NCBI RefSeq assembly: GCF_001659605.2
Contig: NC_035164.2
Coordinates: 22,548,500-22,612,499 of the forward strand
Direction of reading: 5' to 3'
Source of the DNA: Manihot esculenta
Taxonomy: Eukaryota > Streptophyta > Magnoliopsida > Malpighiales > Euphorbiaceae
Length of the DNA stretch: 64,000 bases
The position numbers and the translations under genes are program-made. Positions 22,901 through 33,224 of the stretch are shown piece after piece. Positions within the stretch are counted from its first letter, which is position 1; the number at the start of each line of letters is the position of its first letter. The notes under the pieces were generated by a model. That model had not been told where the DNA came from, did not search any database, and saw only the letters and a list, made by a program, of their open reading frames with translations.

Positions 22901-24819
22901 CGACGAGCCTGAAGGGCTGAAATCATACCTCTGGGTGTACCTCTCCTGTCTCCTCTGAAGACACACTCTGACCCATCCTGGTCTCTGAGACTCACTAACT
23001 TCTCTCGACAGTCCAACGTAGCACTATATGTAGATAACCAATCCATCCCTAGAATGACATCAAAATCCGTCAAATCTAGAACCACAAGGTCAGCTGGAAG
23101 GTATCTACCCTCTATAAACACTGGACTGAAACGACAGACTGACACTGCCACTGATGGGTCACATCTAGGTCCACTGACCCAGAGAGGATACTCTAACTCA
23201 GAACTGATCAAACCCAATCGCTCTATGGCTCTCGAAGCAATAAAGGAATGAGAAGCACCGGGGTCCATCAAAGCATACACATCTGAACACCCAATGATGA
23301 GATTACCTGACACCACTGTGTTCGACGTGTTAGCCTCCTCCTGTGTCACTGTGAAAATCCGTGCTGGGGCTACTGGATTTCCACCTCGGGAACCTGCTGC
23401 TGAAGTAGAGGCTACCCCTCTCCCTCTACCTCTGCCACTAGTCTGAGGCATGACTGAAGCTGCTGGCCGTACAACTGGCTGTACCACACTGCCTGAACTC
23501 ATCTGCTGGGATGGTGCAAAAGTCATCTGCGGACAATCCCGAGCAATATGCCCTTCCTGTCCACATCGAAAACAAGCTGTAGATCCCAACCGACAAACTC
23601 CTCCATGTGGTTTTCCGCATCGTCTGCAGACTGGAGCTGTGCCAGAGCTTGAGCCACTACCTATTCCCAGACCTGACTTGACTTTACTCCAGAACTTACT
23701 CTTTGTTCCTTTTGCTCTATCCCATCTTTTACTACTTGGTGTAGGGGCTTTAGAACCCGAAGCCTGTGCCTTTGACTGGTTCTGAATATTGGCACTAGCT
23801 TCCATTTTCCTGGCTGCGTCTATTATGGTATGGAAACTCTCCTTTTCTGCTGGAAGAATCAAGGAAGCATACCTGGGATGCAGTCTCATCGTATATCTCC
23901 TTGCTTTCTTCTGATCAGTATCATAGGCTTGACCCACGTACTGAAGCAGATCCAGGAACTTATCTGTGAATTCATCAACACTCATCTCATCTGTCTGTCG
24001 CAACTGTTCAAATTCAATTACTTTCATCTCCCTCGAACTGTCAGGAAAAGCCCACCCTGCAAACTCATTGGCGAACTCTCCCCATGACATGCTGTCCATT
24101 CGAGGCTCCACATAATTCTTAAACCATTCTCTGGCTTTCTTGCATTTTACTGTGAAACCTGCCATCTCAATGGCTCTCCTATCATCTGCTCCCAATTCAC
24201 TGGTTATCATCCTAACTGCTCTGAGGTAATCAAATGGATCATCTCCCGTGTTGTATTTAGGAGCATCCAATTTCAAGTACTCCGTCATTTGGACTTTACC
24301 TTCAGATGAGCTAGGGTCATGTCTGTCAACAACAGGGGTTACTGGTTCTGGTGGGAGTACTGGTTCATTTGGCTCTAGGTGTGCTGCACTTGGATGGGTA
24401 GGGGAAGAGGGATACATAGGATATGGTGGATAGTAAGGATAAGGCATATAAGGCATATAAGGAGGATATGGCACAAAACTCGAGTACTCCGACATACCTT
24501 CCATCGGATACTCTGGATAGCCAAAACCTGAGGTCTGAGCACCTCCCTGCGACTCGCCCATACCTTCCTCAAAACTGCCTATACCCATGCTGTCATCTCT
24601 AAACTGATCAATCTCCATAGCTTCCCTCCTTTCCTCTGATCTTCCTCCCCTAACTGTTCCTCTTCTGCTCTTGTCGACAGACCTTCTAGGGTCTATTGAC
24701 GTACCTTCCCTGCTAGATCTCTGAGACCTTGCCCTTGGCAATGCAGGAGGACGAGCAGCTGGTCTCTCATTCTCTGGTGGGACTCCAGTCAATCGAGCTG
24801 ATCGACGAGTTCCTCGCAT
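19921..24819 (-). CDS. Gag-Pol polyprotein of chromovirus Gy-1 (intact, 1632 aa)
   Basis: One open frame for all retrotransposition proteins. I chose the start at 24819 ([10 protein letters not shown]), shared with 38812 and 52687; the frame is open 27 codons further upstream, but that part is not conserved. Domains by residue: basic and Pro/Tyr-rich N-terminus 1-175; gag 185-345; CCHC zinc knuckle C416/C419/H424/C429; aspartic protease at D519, with DPGASHSF where DSG or DTG is usual; reverse transcriptase 715-880 with FIDD (854-857 region); RNase H 995-1115; integrase zinc finger H1219/H1226/C1256/C1259; integrase core D1289/D1350/E1386 (DD35E); chromodomain about 1582-1630 ([12 protein letters not shown]). 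In this family the protease cleaves the chain, the reverse transcriptase copies RNA in the particle, and integrase inserts the cDNA, with the chromodomain guiding it to heterochromatin. No frameshift or stop is seen. Confidence 0.97.
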   Translation of the reverse strand: MRGTRRSARLTGVPPENERPAARPPALPRARSQRSSREGTSIDPRRSVDKSRRGTVRGGRSEERREAMEIDQFRDDSMGIGSFEEGMGESQGGAQTSGFGYPEYPMEGMSEYSSFVPYPPYMPYMPYPYYPPYPMYPSSPTHPSAAHLEPNEPVLPPEPVTPVVDRHDPSSSEGKVQMTEYLKLDAPKYNTGDDPFDYLRAVRMITSELGADDRRAIEMAGFTVKCKKAREWFKNYVEPRMDSMSWGEFANEFAGWAFPDSSREMKVIEFEQLRQTDEMSVDEFTDKFLDLLQYVGQAYDTDQKKARRYTMRLHPRYASLILPAEKESFHTIIDAARKMEASANIQNQSKAQASGSKAPTPSSKRWDRAKGTKSKFWSKVKSGLGIGSGSSSGTAPVCRRCGKPHGGVCRLGSTACFRCGQEGHIARDCPQMTFAPSQQMSSGSVVQPVVRPAASVMPQTSGRGRGRGVASTSAAGSRGGNPVAPARIFTVTQEEANTSNTVVSGNLIIGCSDVYALMDPGASHSFIASRAIERLGLISSELEYPLWVSGPRCDPSVAVSVCRFSPVFIEGRYLPADLVVLDLTDFDVILGMDWLSTYSATLDCREKLVSLRDQDGSECVFRGDRRGTPRGMISALQARRLLRRGCQGFLAHVRELDSQVREPATVPVVREFLDVFPDDLPGLPPDREIGFEIELLPGTRPISIPPYRMAPAELTELKEQLQDLVDKGFIRPSTSPWGAPVLFVRKKDGSLRLCIDYRQLNKVTIKNRYPLPRIDDLFDQLAGAGCFSKIDLRSGYHQLRVREADVPTTAFRTRYGHYEFLVMPFGLTNAPAAFMDLMNRVFSEFLDHFVIVFIDDILVYSRDAEAHAQHLRIVLQTLREHGLYAKFSKCEFWLRSIAFLGHVVSAEGIEVDPKKIEAVANWPRPTTVTEIKSFLGLAGYYRRFVQNFSKIAAPMTKLTQKNQKFIWSDQCEESFEELKRRLTTAPVLALPVSKEEFTVFCDASRVGLGCVLMQSDRVIAYASRQLKKHELNYPTHDLEMAAVIFALKMWRHYLYGVKCEIFTDHKSLQYILSQRELNLRQRRWVELLSDYDCKIQYHPGKANVVADALSRKSLGSLSHIAAERRPVVMELSKLFDEGLQLELSGTGALIAQMRVTPVFLEQIAQRQHEDPELMQIARTVQSGHSVEFRFDSKGILRYGSRLCVPARGSVKEDIMREAHNARYSVHPGATKMYQDLKRVYWWPAMKKEVAQFVTACEVCQRVKLEHQKPAGMLNPLPIPEWKWENIAMDFVVGLPVASNRIDSIWVIVDRLTKSAHFLPVRSNYSVDNLAQVYLDEIVRLHGVPVSIVSDRGPQFTSRFWRSLQSAMGTRLDFSTAFHPQTDGQSERTIQTIEDMLRLCVLDFGGSWRQHLPLVEFAYNNSHHASIGMAPYEALYGRKCRSPVCWEEVGEKALAGPELVDITSRMVPMIRERIRTAPSRQKSYADVRRKQLEFQEGNWVLLKVSPMKGVVRFGKKGKLAPRYIGPFEVLQRIGNVSYKLDLPASMERIHPVFHVSMLRQFVPDPNQVLSEPEVEIHLDLTYIEQPVRILDTQIRQLRNKEIPMVKVLWNHHNLEECTWETRESMLQQYPYLF

Positions 24820-25024
24820 CTTTACTCTGGAAACACAACATATAACATACCACTTTAGCACATAAACATCACATATCAAGCATACACATACAACACTCAT
24901 GGCATATCATAGCAGATAGGACTCAAGACCCTATCCTAGTGGACATGATTTCCTAGTGTGCTTGACTACGTCTAACCTGTCTGAGCCCAACACTGTCTCT
25001 ATAGGTCCGATCATGTGAACCTAG

Positions 25025-25037
25025 GGCTCTGATACCA
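25025..25037 (-). other. Primer-binding site of Gy-1 (initiator Met-tRNA)
   Basis: TGGTATCAGAGCC on the - strand, three bases inside the 5' LTR end at 25041. Confidence 0.92.
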
Positions 25038-25040
25038 ATC

Positions 25041-27219
25041 TGTAACGACCCCAAAATGGACCGTCACCGACGCTAGGATTCAGGTCGGCTTAAGGCCGCC
25101 AGAACCCGTAGCAAGCCTGCTATACTCTCTGTGTACCTGTAAACCTCATACATGATCATACATTTTCTGTGAAAATAAAACTCTTTTCTGAACCAAGGCT
25201 TAACCTGTGCATGCACTATCTCTGTACTTTGTACTCATGTACTCTGTACTCTGTATCCCTGACTAGAGCTTGCTCTAGATGGGTTAACTCATACCTGTTA
25301 AGCCTGGTTTTCACATACAGGAAAACATATATACATATACAGATCATGTACAAAACATACATCACTAGGTCAAGCAACAACTATTACATCTCTTGAATAT
25401 TACATGTCCACTCTAAGCTATTACAGATCTCTTTACTTTTCCTATATTCTGCTGGACTGTCCCTGTACACTGTACACTGAACCTGCAAAACTGGGGTGAA
25501 GGGAGTGGGATGAGCTCTATAGCCCAGTGAGTAGAACAGTAAAACATCTCAGTACAATATGATCTCATGGAATGCACCATATCACAGACAAGCCACATCA
25601 AGAGTAAACCTGTCACCACATAGTCCCAGTAACTCTGTGCCAGGGCGTAGAATCGAGCACCTGGTCTTCCTGTCATATATGTATATGTGTATATAACACC
25701 TCTGTACTTACCATTGCCAGGGCGTAGTCAAAGGCTCCTGGACTTTGCTATACCTGCCAGGGCGTAGTCAAAGGCTCCTGGACTTCGCTATACCTGCCAG
25801 GGCGTAGTCAAAGGCTCATGGACTTCCTGTCTGAGACTATTGGATCATTCAGCATTCACTCACATCACCAAAGAACGATGCAATGCAACATATTCGTGAA
25901 TACTAATGCAATCAACCTATGGCATAACATGATGCATGAGATATGCTAAAAGCAGTTTGTGGTTCACTTAAAAGTCATAAGTTTAGTTCCACTCACCTCT
26001 GGCTATCTGGACTGACTGACTCTGCAGGCTCTGAACCTCTGGAGCAGTACTCACTGCTGTTCTCTCTGGTTCCTCTGGTCTGTACCTATACAGATGGACT
26101 CAAATGAGGGACCAAACAAGCGTCACAATAACTCTCTTAAACTCCCCAAGAATCCCCTTAAACTCACTCAACTATCCATGCAAAGCAGGCAAAAGAAAGC
26201 TGGACAGGACACTTTCGGCGGCAGGTTCGGCGGCCGAATGTCCTCTCCAGAGACGAAACTCAAGCACCTTCGGCGGCACCTTCGGCGGCCGAATCCCCCA
26301 AACAGAGCCGAACATGCAAAACAGGCTGTGGCAGCCAAGCCACCATGCAAGAGGTTCGGCGGCCGAATGAACCTTCGGCTGCCGAACCTGAGTTCATCCA
26401 GAACTCAGCTTCAACGGCAAACCATCTTCTCCTTCCCTTCAAGCTCTCCAAACATGCATACCTCATCTACTCAACTCACATATACACAAGTATATGGTCA
26501 CAGGGGTCCAAAACTATCAACTAACCCCAAACAACAAATCAAACATAACACAGAAACATGGAGACATGCATAACTCCTCAAAACCACTACTTCTCACGTA
26601 AACACGCATCTCTCTCCCTTTACTTCCATACAACCTTCAGAAAACACATAAACAGGTTCAAGAGCATTACTTACCTCCTGTAACAAGAAGCTGAACACTC
26701 TGAACTAAGGAAAACGGACCAACTCTCCTCAAACTCTCAACCTCTCTCAAACACTTAGCTTTTGTTTCAAACTTCCAAAACCTTTGAAAAAAACACAAAG
26801 TTCACTCTTCTGTTATGAGCAGCTCAATAGCCTTTGCAGATGAGTCATGAGAGACGTGGCCTATTCCATGGCAAGAATCTGAGGCCAACATCTGTCAAAA
26901 TCCATGACTCAGCTGGCTGGCCAACTCATCTTCGGCTGCCCAATCACATGCAAAAATCATGCAACGTTCGGGGGCTGAATTAAAGCCTCGGAAGCCGAAC
27001 ATTGAGCACTTTCGGCGGCCGAACTTATCTTCGGCGGCCGAACTTGGCTCCTCTGCCTTGGTTCATTTCAACTCAAAACTTGGTTCCATTGACCTGTAAC
27101 ACAATAAACCACACAACAGTCGTGAGAAACTCATATCTCCAACCCTCTAGAGGATTCCGACATCCCGGAGTCCACCGGACGACAAGAATTCCGGTGCCGG
27201 ACTCTAGCCGGGTATTACA
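25041..27219 (-). mobile_element. 5' LTR of Gy-1
   Basis: 2179 bp, exactly one 40-bp minisatellite unit longer than the 3' LTR (extra copy in 25718-25830). GCC-rich arrays at about 26212-26390 and 26930-27050. It drives transcription leftward. No clear TATA box is seen at the usual spot. Confidence 0.96.
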
Positions 27220-27224
27220 GTGCT

Positions 27225-27837
27225 TGACGAAGCTATCCCAGAACCACCTCCTGCTGATGCTACTAATGCTGTTAAGAACAAGCATAAGAAGCATATGGAT
27301 GATTCTAATGACATTGGATGTCTTATGTTGGCAATTATGTGCCCAGAACTTCAGAAGGATCTGGAGCACCTTGAGGCCTATGAGATGAGTGTCCATCTCA
27401 AATAGGCTTTCCAACAACAAGCTAGGCAGGACAGGTATGAAACCACCATCGCATTGCATGATTGCAAAATGGTTGAAGGTGATTCAGTTAGTGCTCATGT
27501 TTTAAAGATGAAAGGCTACATTGATCACCTTGCTAGGCTTGGCTATCCTCTGAGTTTAGAACTCTCCACGGATTTGATCCTACATTCTTTACCTGGCAGT
27601 TTTTCTCAGTTTGTCATGAACTATAACATGAACAACATGGAGAAATCTATTTCTGAGTTGCATGGGATGCTAAAAACAGCTGAGGTAAATATCAAGAAAA
27701 GGCCTACCCAAATTTTGAATGTCAATAAGGGTAAGCCCATGAAAAATAAGGGGAAGCCTAAGTCTAAAGGTGGTAATGGGCCTAAGGGACGAGGCAAGCC
27801 TAAATGGCAATCCAAGGCAAAAGTGGGAGATTGTTAG
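27225..27837 (+). pseudogene. Cop-B gag, second part
   Basis: Resumes in frame with DEAIPEPPPADATNAV. It continues through the conserved gag core (MCPELQKDLEHLEAYEMS, YIDHLARLGYPLS, NYNMNNMEKSI) to a Lys/Gly-rich tail, and ends at TAG 27835-27837. One in-frame TAG at 27403-27405 replaces the Gln codon found in Cop-A. The frame stops just before where Cop-A has its zinc knuckle, and the stop codon overlaps the start of the 3' LTR. The C-terminal 127 codons after a Met at 27454 are open. Confidence 0.92.
27821..27831 (+). other. Polypurine tract of Cop-B
   Basis: AAGTGGGAGAT directly before the 3' LTR start TGTTAG at 27832. It lies inside the last gag codons because pol is deleted. Confidence 0.85.
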
Positions 27838-29315
27838 TGTATATGCCCTAGGCCATTATCTTGGTCCTTTATGTATGTCGTTTTGGTCATTAATAAAAGA
27901 GGTTTTTATCATTATTATTTGTTTGCATGTTACATAATAATGATTATCATTCCTGGTTACTTATTATTATGTTGATAATAATAAAATATAACTGGTATGA
28001 TTATTGATTGATAATCATGAGATGATTATGTATATGTTGATATAATTCAATAATCATAAATACTTGTTAGAGAATAAAGTATTGGATGGACTCGCATTGA
28101 GATCACTACATGGGTCATTGTCATAAGTGAATCTCAGAGTAGTTATGTCTTAATCCTTTGACTTGAGATTGTCATAGTTTCCAACATAAGGACTATTATG
28201 TTTTGACATAACCAAACGTTGTCTTTAATCGGACAATCATAAAGGTTATGATTGAATATAATAGAAATTATGTAGAGGAAAATGAACAATCAAGATAGGA
28301 TTTGTCCCTCTCTATGAGAGAGATATCTTTTGGGCCCCTCGATAAGTGAGACTGAGAAATGCATGGCCATGCTCAAATGAATTGATAGTGTGATCAATAT
28401 CATTTGAATTTATCAGTCTACTTAGAGATCGAGAAATCATAAGTTTGAACATTATAAGTTTGACATTGACCATGACTTATGTTCAAACTAGATATCGTGT
28501 GACAAAGGGATTAATACATGTTCTATTTAATAGGCTTTATCGGACTATTGATTCTCATATTAGTTGGGTAGTCATAATGTCTTGCTAGAGGCCACTTATG
28601 ATTTATAGGCCTTGTTGGACTGGGCCTATTGCCAATTAATATGAGCCTATTGGGTCACACACAAGAACGTTGTTGATGTGCTATATTAATGGGCTAAAAG
28701 CCCATTAGTATAATTAATAATAATAATGTGTTATTATTATTAATATTAATTATTTATTATTATGAGATAATAATATTTAAAAGATCTGTAGTCTATCTGT
28801 AACTGTTACAGATAAAGGACTCTATCACATAAAGATATTTGAGTATCTGTGAGATTGTGATAGTGGGTTCTGAACACAACTCTTTTAGGAAAAGAGTTGT
28901 ACAATTCTTTTAGGAAAAGAATTGTGGGAAAAATACAACTCCTTTTAGGAAAAGGAGTTGTGTGAAAATAAAAGACTGAAACATATAAATACTCCTACAG
29001 ATTGAGTAGGGAGATGTTAAGTTTTGAGAAAACTCAGTCTAAAAGATTGCAGATTGTAGAGCACATAATCTATCCATCTTTGAAAGAGCTAGTACTCTAG
29101 AAGGATAGAAGACGTTCGTGTGGATACCATAGAGGGTGTTCGTTTGAAAAAGCAGCACCATCAGTCCGCCAGTGTATTTTCCTTACGAGATTAACAGGTT
29201 AGTCTCATATCCTTCTTATGATTTAAATGAAGCACTCAGATTCTGGAAAAGGAAATCCAAAATTTTATTTTTCCGCTGCGCAATTGGGTTGCCATTAATC
29301 TCCGGATTTCCAACA
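27832..29315 (+). mobile_element. 3' LTR of Cop-B
   Basis: 1484 bp, TGTTAGTG...TCCAACA. Near 28876-28962 it carries three consecutive fold-back units of the form ACAACTCCTTTT-AGG-AAAAGGAGTTGT. The 5' LTR has only two. Confidence 0.94.
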
Positions 29316-29398
29316 GATAGGTGTCATAAAGATGGTCCACATCACGCTCTGAGAGGACAAATGAAGTATCGCTGACCAAGCTGCCCTCATTTTTCGGT
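29316..29398 (-). pseudogene. PF04195-like transposon gene, first part
   Basis: Read from 29398 leftward: GSLVSDTSFVLSERDVDHLYD, joining in frame to YHIPQEAFL on the far side of the copia element (14534 leftward). This is the N-terminal part of the same gene fragment. It meets Tt sequence at about 29399 without a visible LTR end, so the junction may be a deletion or the edge of another insertion. Confidence 0.55.
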
Positions 29399-29399
29399 G

Positions 29400-29922
29400 C
29401 CTATCTCAATGATTTGGGCAAATCAACACCAATTGCTAAATCAAGTCACATTAGGTTCATTCACACAATTTCAATTTATTCTCAATCAATTGAGGGTCAT
29501 CAATATATTTTTCACCATAGGCAAACTCAAAGATTCAATTCAAAAGGCAATTCTCAAATATGAATACAACTCACTGCAATTGATTCAACATAAGTTTAAA
29601 GAGTTATCACATCAATGGGGTCATGGGAAGAAAAACTCATCTAACATAGTTCATCAGTTTGAGTAGAGCAAAACAAAAAGAAGAAGAAGGTTGTGGTTGT
29701 GTGTGTTTTATTGAAAGCAAAAACAAAAAATGAAAAATTTTCACCTAATGCAAGCAAACTAGAGATTAAAGCAAAAATAAACTTAAAAGTAAAAATTCAG
29801 ATATATGCACCCCCACACTTAAATCATACATTGTCCTCAATGTATAAGAAACATAAAAGAACAAAGGAAACTGAGTACTCCCCTGGGTGTGGTGTGCATG
29901 GTGCGATCCTCTTGATCAAGGC
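29400..29922 (-). other. 3' untranslated part of Tt-2
   Basis: Matches 41510-42029 of the complete Tt copy. No credible coding sequence. It holds a polypurine-like GTGGGGGTGC (- strand, near 29808-29818) followed by a block resembling the real 3' polypurine region. Confidence 0.65.
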
Positions 29923-31221
29923 TCAAGTAATTGGGGAAGGGAAAAGCGTCCCAACTGTATTGAGCAAAAAGTATAGCACTCCTTTTGATTTGGTCATGAA
30001 CCATCCTACTTTCTCCATGTACTCATGAAGTAACATGATGAGCTTCTCTCCTTTCAGATGAGGTGTGCCTCTAGCCCTTATGTTTGCATTTTTTATATGA
30101 TTGGGCAGAACTTTGAATTTCAATTCATGTTTCTCCATGTGTAGCTGCAAATTGGTACTAAGATCTAGCAAAACAAACTCTACCTTATCCGGAGGTTTGG
30201 GAAGGCATTGATCCGCATGCTCCTTTGGTTTTGGCTCTTGAATTTCCACTTGTTCCTTGTGAGCATGGGCTGTTTGCATTGGATCCATGGCTGAATTGGT
30301 TTCAGTTTGCTCCTTCTGCATAAGATTGGCTATTTCTTTTTTTATGACCGAAAATAAACTGAACAATAATAAACTTAAAAATGAGATAAAAACTGGAAGT
30401 GTTGCAGGACTGTCTTGCGCAAGGCTTTTGGCAGAACTGGATCCAGGGGCCTCTTTTTGCGCAAGGTCTGACTGAAAGGGAGGACTGGAGGAGCTTGACT
30501 GTGTTGGAAGTTGAAAGGAAGCGATGGAGATGGTTTTAGTCTGCAATGAGAGCTGAGGTGAAGGGTCCGGCGGCCGAAAGATGGTGGAGTTCGGCGGCTG
30601 AAAAGTCATGGCTTCAGTTTGCGCAAGTCCTTCCTGAAGTGGTGCAACAACATTTTCTTCATCCTCCGCTTGGCTGCAATCTACCTGTTGGATGCAATAG
30701 TCAGTTTCTTTCAGTTCTGGCTCTTTTTGGCTCTCTTCCCTGCAAAGATCATCATTTAGTATATCATCATAAAATACATCTTTACTCAAACGATCAATAA
30801 TATCAAGACTATCAACAAGTTCTGCTTGATCAGTTTGTTTGGACAAACAGTTTTCTGGTTGTGTCTCTTCAGCAGCTTGTTCTTGAATTTGCCAACTTTC
30901 CTCATCTGTCTCATCAGCTTGAAGCTCTTCCTCTTTTCTTACCATGTCTGCTCTCCATTTGGCAGCTATTCGATCCACTTCCTGTTGGGCATTTTGCAAA
31001 GTTTCCAACATTTTATAAAGTTTAGTTCTGCGATCTTCAGGTATTGCTTGGGCTTGATATTTTTTGTAGTAGCTATCCCTTCCATAGTCATAATTTGGTT
31101 GGTCTCCCCAACATGGACGTACTTCAAGAGCTTGTTCAGCTTGGTCTATAATAAAACTTTTTGCAGCAGCGATTTGTTCATAAAGTTCCGCAAGGCGAAA
31201 AGGTGTACTTGCCTCGTCCAT
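29923..31221 (-). CDS. Tt-2 protein, 432 aa, Gag-tail-like, function unknown
   Basis: The single open gene of this Tat-like element, starting about 260 bp after the primer site. Residues 37-58 (CWGDQPNYDYGRDSYY) recall the 'NTYNPGWRNHPNF' segment that follows the zinc knuckle in Athila/Tat Gag proteins. Residues 60-120 are Gln/Glu-rich and may form a coiled coil; 130-260 are acidic and low in complexity; 274-293 (LPVFISFLSLLLFSLFSV) is hydrophobic; 335-432 is a compact basic domain. No zinc knuckle, protease, polymerase or integrase motif is seen, so the element is non-autonomous. The C-terminal hundred residues are roughly 80-85% identical to the second copy (42030-42356), with mostly conservative changes, which hints at past selection. 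The coding sequence contains GCC-rich motifs (30565-30605). Gag-tail ancestry is an inference. Confidence 0.65.
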   Translation of the reverse strand: MDEASTPFRLAELYEQIAAAKSFIIDQAEQALEVRPCWGDQPNYDYGRDSYYKKYQAQAIPEDRRTKLYKMLETLQNAQQEVDRIAAKWRADMVRKEEELQADETDEESWQIQEQAAEETQPENCLSKQTDQAELVDSLDIIDRLSKDVFYDDILNDDLCREESQKEPELKETDYCIQQVDCSQAEDEENVVAPLQEGLAQTEAMTFQPPNSTIFRPPDPSPQLSLQTKTISIASFQLPTQSSSSSPPFQSDLAQKEAPGSSSAKSLAQDSPATLPVFISFLSLLLFSLFSVIKKEIANLMQKEQTETNSAMDPMQTAHAHKEQVEIQEPKPKEHADQCLPKPPDKVEFVLLDLSTNLQLHMEKHELKFKVLPNHIKNANIRARGTPHLKGEKLIMLLHEYMEKVGWFMTKSKGVLYFLLNTVGTLFPSPIT

Positions 31222-31476
31222 GATTTAATTCAGTGATGGTGACTTACTTGGGTGAGATGATGGGCAGCAGAATGTTGATGAAGTTTGGCGGCTGGAGTAG
31301 AGGACTTTCGGCGGCCGAATGTTGGGGTGGTTCGGCGGCCGAAGGTTGGGCAGAATGTTCTACGGCTTGCTTTCCTAACCTTCTGAGAGTGCGTTCAATT
31401 TCTGGATCAAAGGGCAGAGTGTCCCTATGCTCAGATCTGGTCATGAAAGAAAAATAAACAAACAAGTAAAATCAAT
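31222..31476 (-). other. Leader of Tt-2
   Basis: Between primer site and start codon. Carries two TTCGGCGGCCGAA copies (31285-31345, + strand reading). Short open frames on both strands here come from the GC-rich motif and are not convincing. Confidence 0.5.
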
Positions 31477-31494
31477 TCCCCGGCAACGGCGCCA
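31477..31494 (-). other. Primer-binding site of Tt-2 (Tat/Ogre type)
   Basis: On the - strand TGGCGCCGTTGCCGGGGA, five bases from the LTR. It is the site I know from Tat/Ogre elements, described as complementary to Arg-tRNA. An identical site is at 45805-45822. Confidence 0.88.
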
Positions 31495-31499
31495 ATTTT

Positions 31500-33224
31500 T
31501 GACAGGAGCGGTTGTCGAAGCCGGTCAAAAATAATCTTCTTGGTTACCTACAATTTACAACTGCAGATAGTGGTGAAGGATCGTATCCACAGAGAATTGA
31601 TTACCTATTTGTTTTTCTCAATCAAGACCAAGAGAACTAATTGAAAACACAATGGAAAGCAAGTAATTGAAAGCTGAATGAAAGTAAAGTGCAATAAAAG
31701 TAAAAGGGGGGGTTTTGAGATTGATTTGTGTAACAACTATTGAAAGCAATTAAAACATCAAGTAATCAAAATAAAAGGAGAAATCAATATGAGAAAAGTC
31801 TAGTTGAAGATATGGATCCACTTTGGTTGTTTGGGTTGATAATTGAAATATGGTTATCTTGATTGATTCAATAGGTTGGTTATGGGGGTGGAAGACGCTT
31901 CTCGCCACCATGTCTTTCCTTATGAACAAACTGATTAGGGAACGTCCTCTAACCAATTACTAATCAACAAATTGCCAAGGAACGTCCTTGGGCCATAGGC
32001 ATCAAAACAATTGCCAATTGCATGAAGAACAAGAAAGATCCAAACCCTAGCTACTCAAACGCATGAGATGTTGCTAGATCATGCAATTCCTTAGGTTTTT
32101 ACTCCAAGTGTTCTAAGATCAGAATATTTTCAGCAATTACGGACTAACAAATATCCTAATCAACAATCAATTAACTTTGCAATCAAGAATCAAATGGCCA
32201 ATTTGATCAAAACAACAAAGCAATCTTGGAATCAAAGCACAATTGCATGAATATTGAATAAATCAAAAGCAAACACTTTATGTTCAGATCTCACAACCCT
32301 TTAAACAACCTTAGTTTCAACCAAACTTCAACTAGAAAGAAGGGTTTCAGCCAGTCATGGCTGAACCAAAACAGAAAATTAAAGAAAAGAAGAAAGAAGA
32401 ACCGAAATTGAGGGGAGAAGCCCCTTGGAGTGTGGCTGCCCTTGCTTGGCCAAATTTGGAGAGTTGAATTGTGTCTCTTCTTGTGTTCTTGAGGCCTTTA
32501 AATAGGTGTTGAAAGGCTGCCCAAGGTTTGGTAGCAATCCATGAGTCTTTTAGAGGTTGTCCAAAGTGCCTTTGGTCCCATATGTGCCTTCTTTATGCAT
32601 GGGTTAAGGCAAAAACGTGGAGCATGTTTTGAATTGCAAGTGGGGGCTCTTTGGTCTTTTAATTACTGCCCAAGATCTTCAAGATGTTGCCTAAAGAGTC
32701 AAGAGGCTGCCCATGCACTAATAAGGAAGGTGGGGCCTCCTTTTGAATTTTGAATGTTGAATGTGCATGGCATGAAGTGGGAAACATGTGATCTTCAAGA
32801 TTTGGCTTCTTGAATGAGCTGGATCTTGAAATTCAATATCTGAATATGAATCTTGGAGATTTGAATTTCAAAATACTTTCCTTCTTTGGCTCTTCAATTA
32901 TGGCAGCTTGAGATATGGCTTCTTGAATAAGAAAAAGGCAACTTGCTGATTCGAAATTCGAATTTCAAATGGCTTTGGCTGAATGTTCTTTCCTTCTTTG
33001 CTACTTTCCTTATTTAGAACTTTCCATATTTAGCTTGACTTGATTTCAACTTGGCAAGTTTGCTCTCTTTTGCTCCAAATAAGGCAGTTTTAGGGGTATT
33101 TTCTCCAGAATATCCTTTTACACCATTTGATGCAAAATAAGATTAAAAACACTAAATTAAGCAGAAATCATATAAATATTCATCAATAATATTAATATAA
33201 AATGGACTAAATTATGCTCTATCA
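31500..33224 (-). mobile_element. 5' LTR of Tt-2
   Basis: 1725 bp, TGACAGGAGCGG...TGCTCTATCA on the + strand. It lacks the GCC-rich array present at the equivalent place in Tt-3 (40690-40890). A TATA-like TATTTAAAGG on the - strand lies near 32490-32505. Confidence 0.9.

Larger units (their letters stand above)
17704..27219 (-). mobile_element. Complete young Gy chromovirus Gy-1
   Basis: 9516 bp, flanked by GTGCT at 17699-17703 and 27220-27224. The LTRs (17704-19842 and 25041-27219) differ by about eight substitutions by eye plus one 40-bp repeat unit, so the insertion is recent. Primer site, polypurine tract and one intact gag-pol frame are all present. This is the only copy in the window that looks capable of autonomous movement, and it is younger than the copia element it interrupts. 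Chromovirus lineage follows from the C-terminal chromodomain. Confidence 0.97.
14540..29315 (+). mobile_element. Gag-only copia element Cop-B (TR-GAG-like), interrupted by a Gy element
   Basis: A complete copia-type unit with the 5-bp duplication GATAG at 14535-14539 and 29316-29320. Order: 5' LTR (14540-15997), Met-tRNA primer site, long leader, gag, polypurine tract AAGTGGGAGAT, 3' LTR (27832-29315). Protease, integrase and reverse transcriptase are all absent: gag runs straight into the polypurine tract. This fits the non-autonomous 'terminal-repeat with gag' type, which would need enzymes from an autonomous relative. Without the Gy element (17704-27219 plus GTGCT) it is about 5.26 kb. Confidence 0.92.
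29399..33224 (-). mobile_element. Tt element Tt-2, 3' end missing
   Basis: Contains the 5' LTR (31500-33224), a Tat/Ogre-type primer site (31477-31494), an open gene (29923-31221) and part of the 3' untranslated region. Homology to the complete Tt copy (39254-47619) stops at about 29399, so roughly 465 bp plus the 3' LTR are missing or lie left of the window. The bases after the LTR (ATAAG, 33225-33229) should be one target duplication. It is inserted in the 3' LTR of the Gy element that follows. Confidence 0.85.

Noticed and set aside
19921..24819. Endogenous pararetrovirus (caulimovirid), given the Met-tRNA primer site and reverse transcriptase
   Set aside because: An integrase with DD35E, a chromodomain, LTRs and target duplications are present, and no movement protein is seen; this is a Ty3/gypsy retrotransposon.
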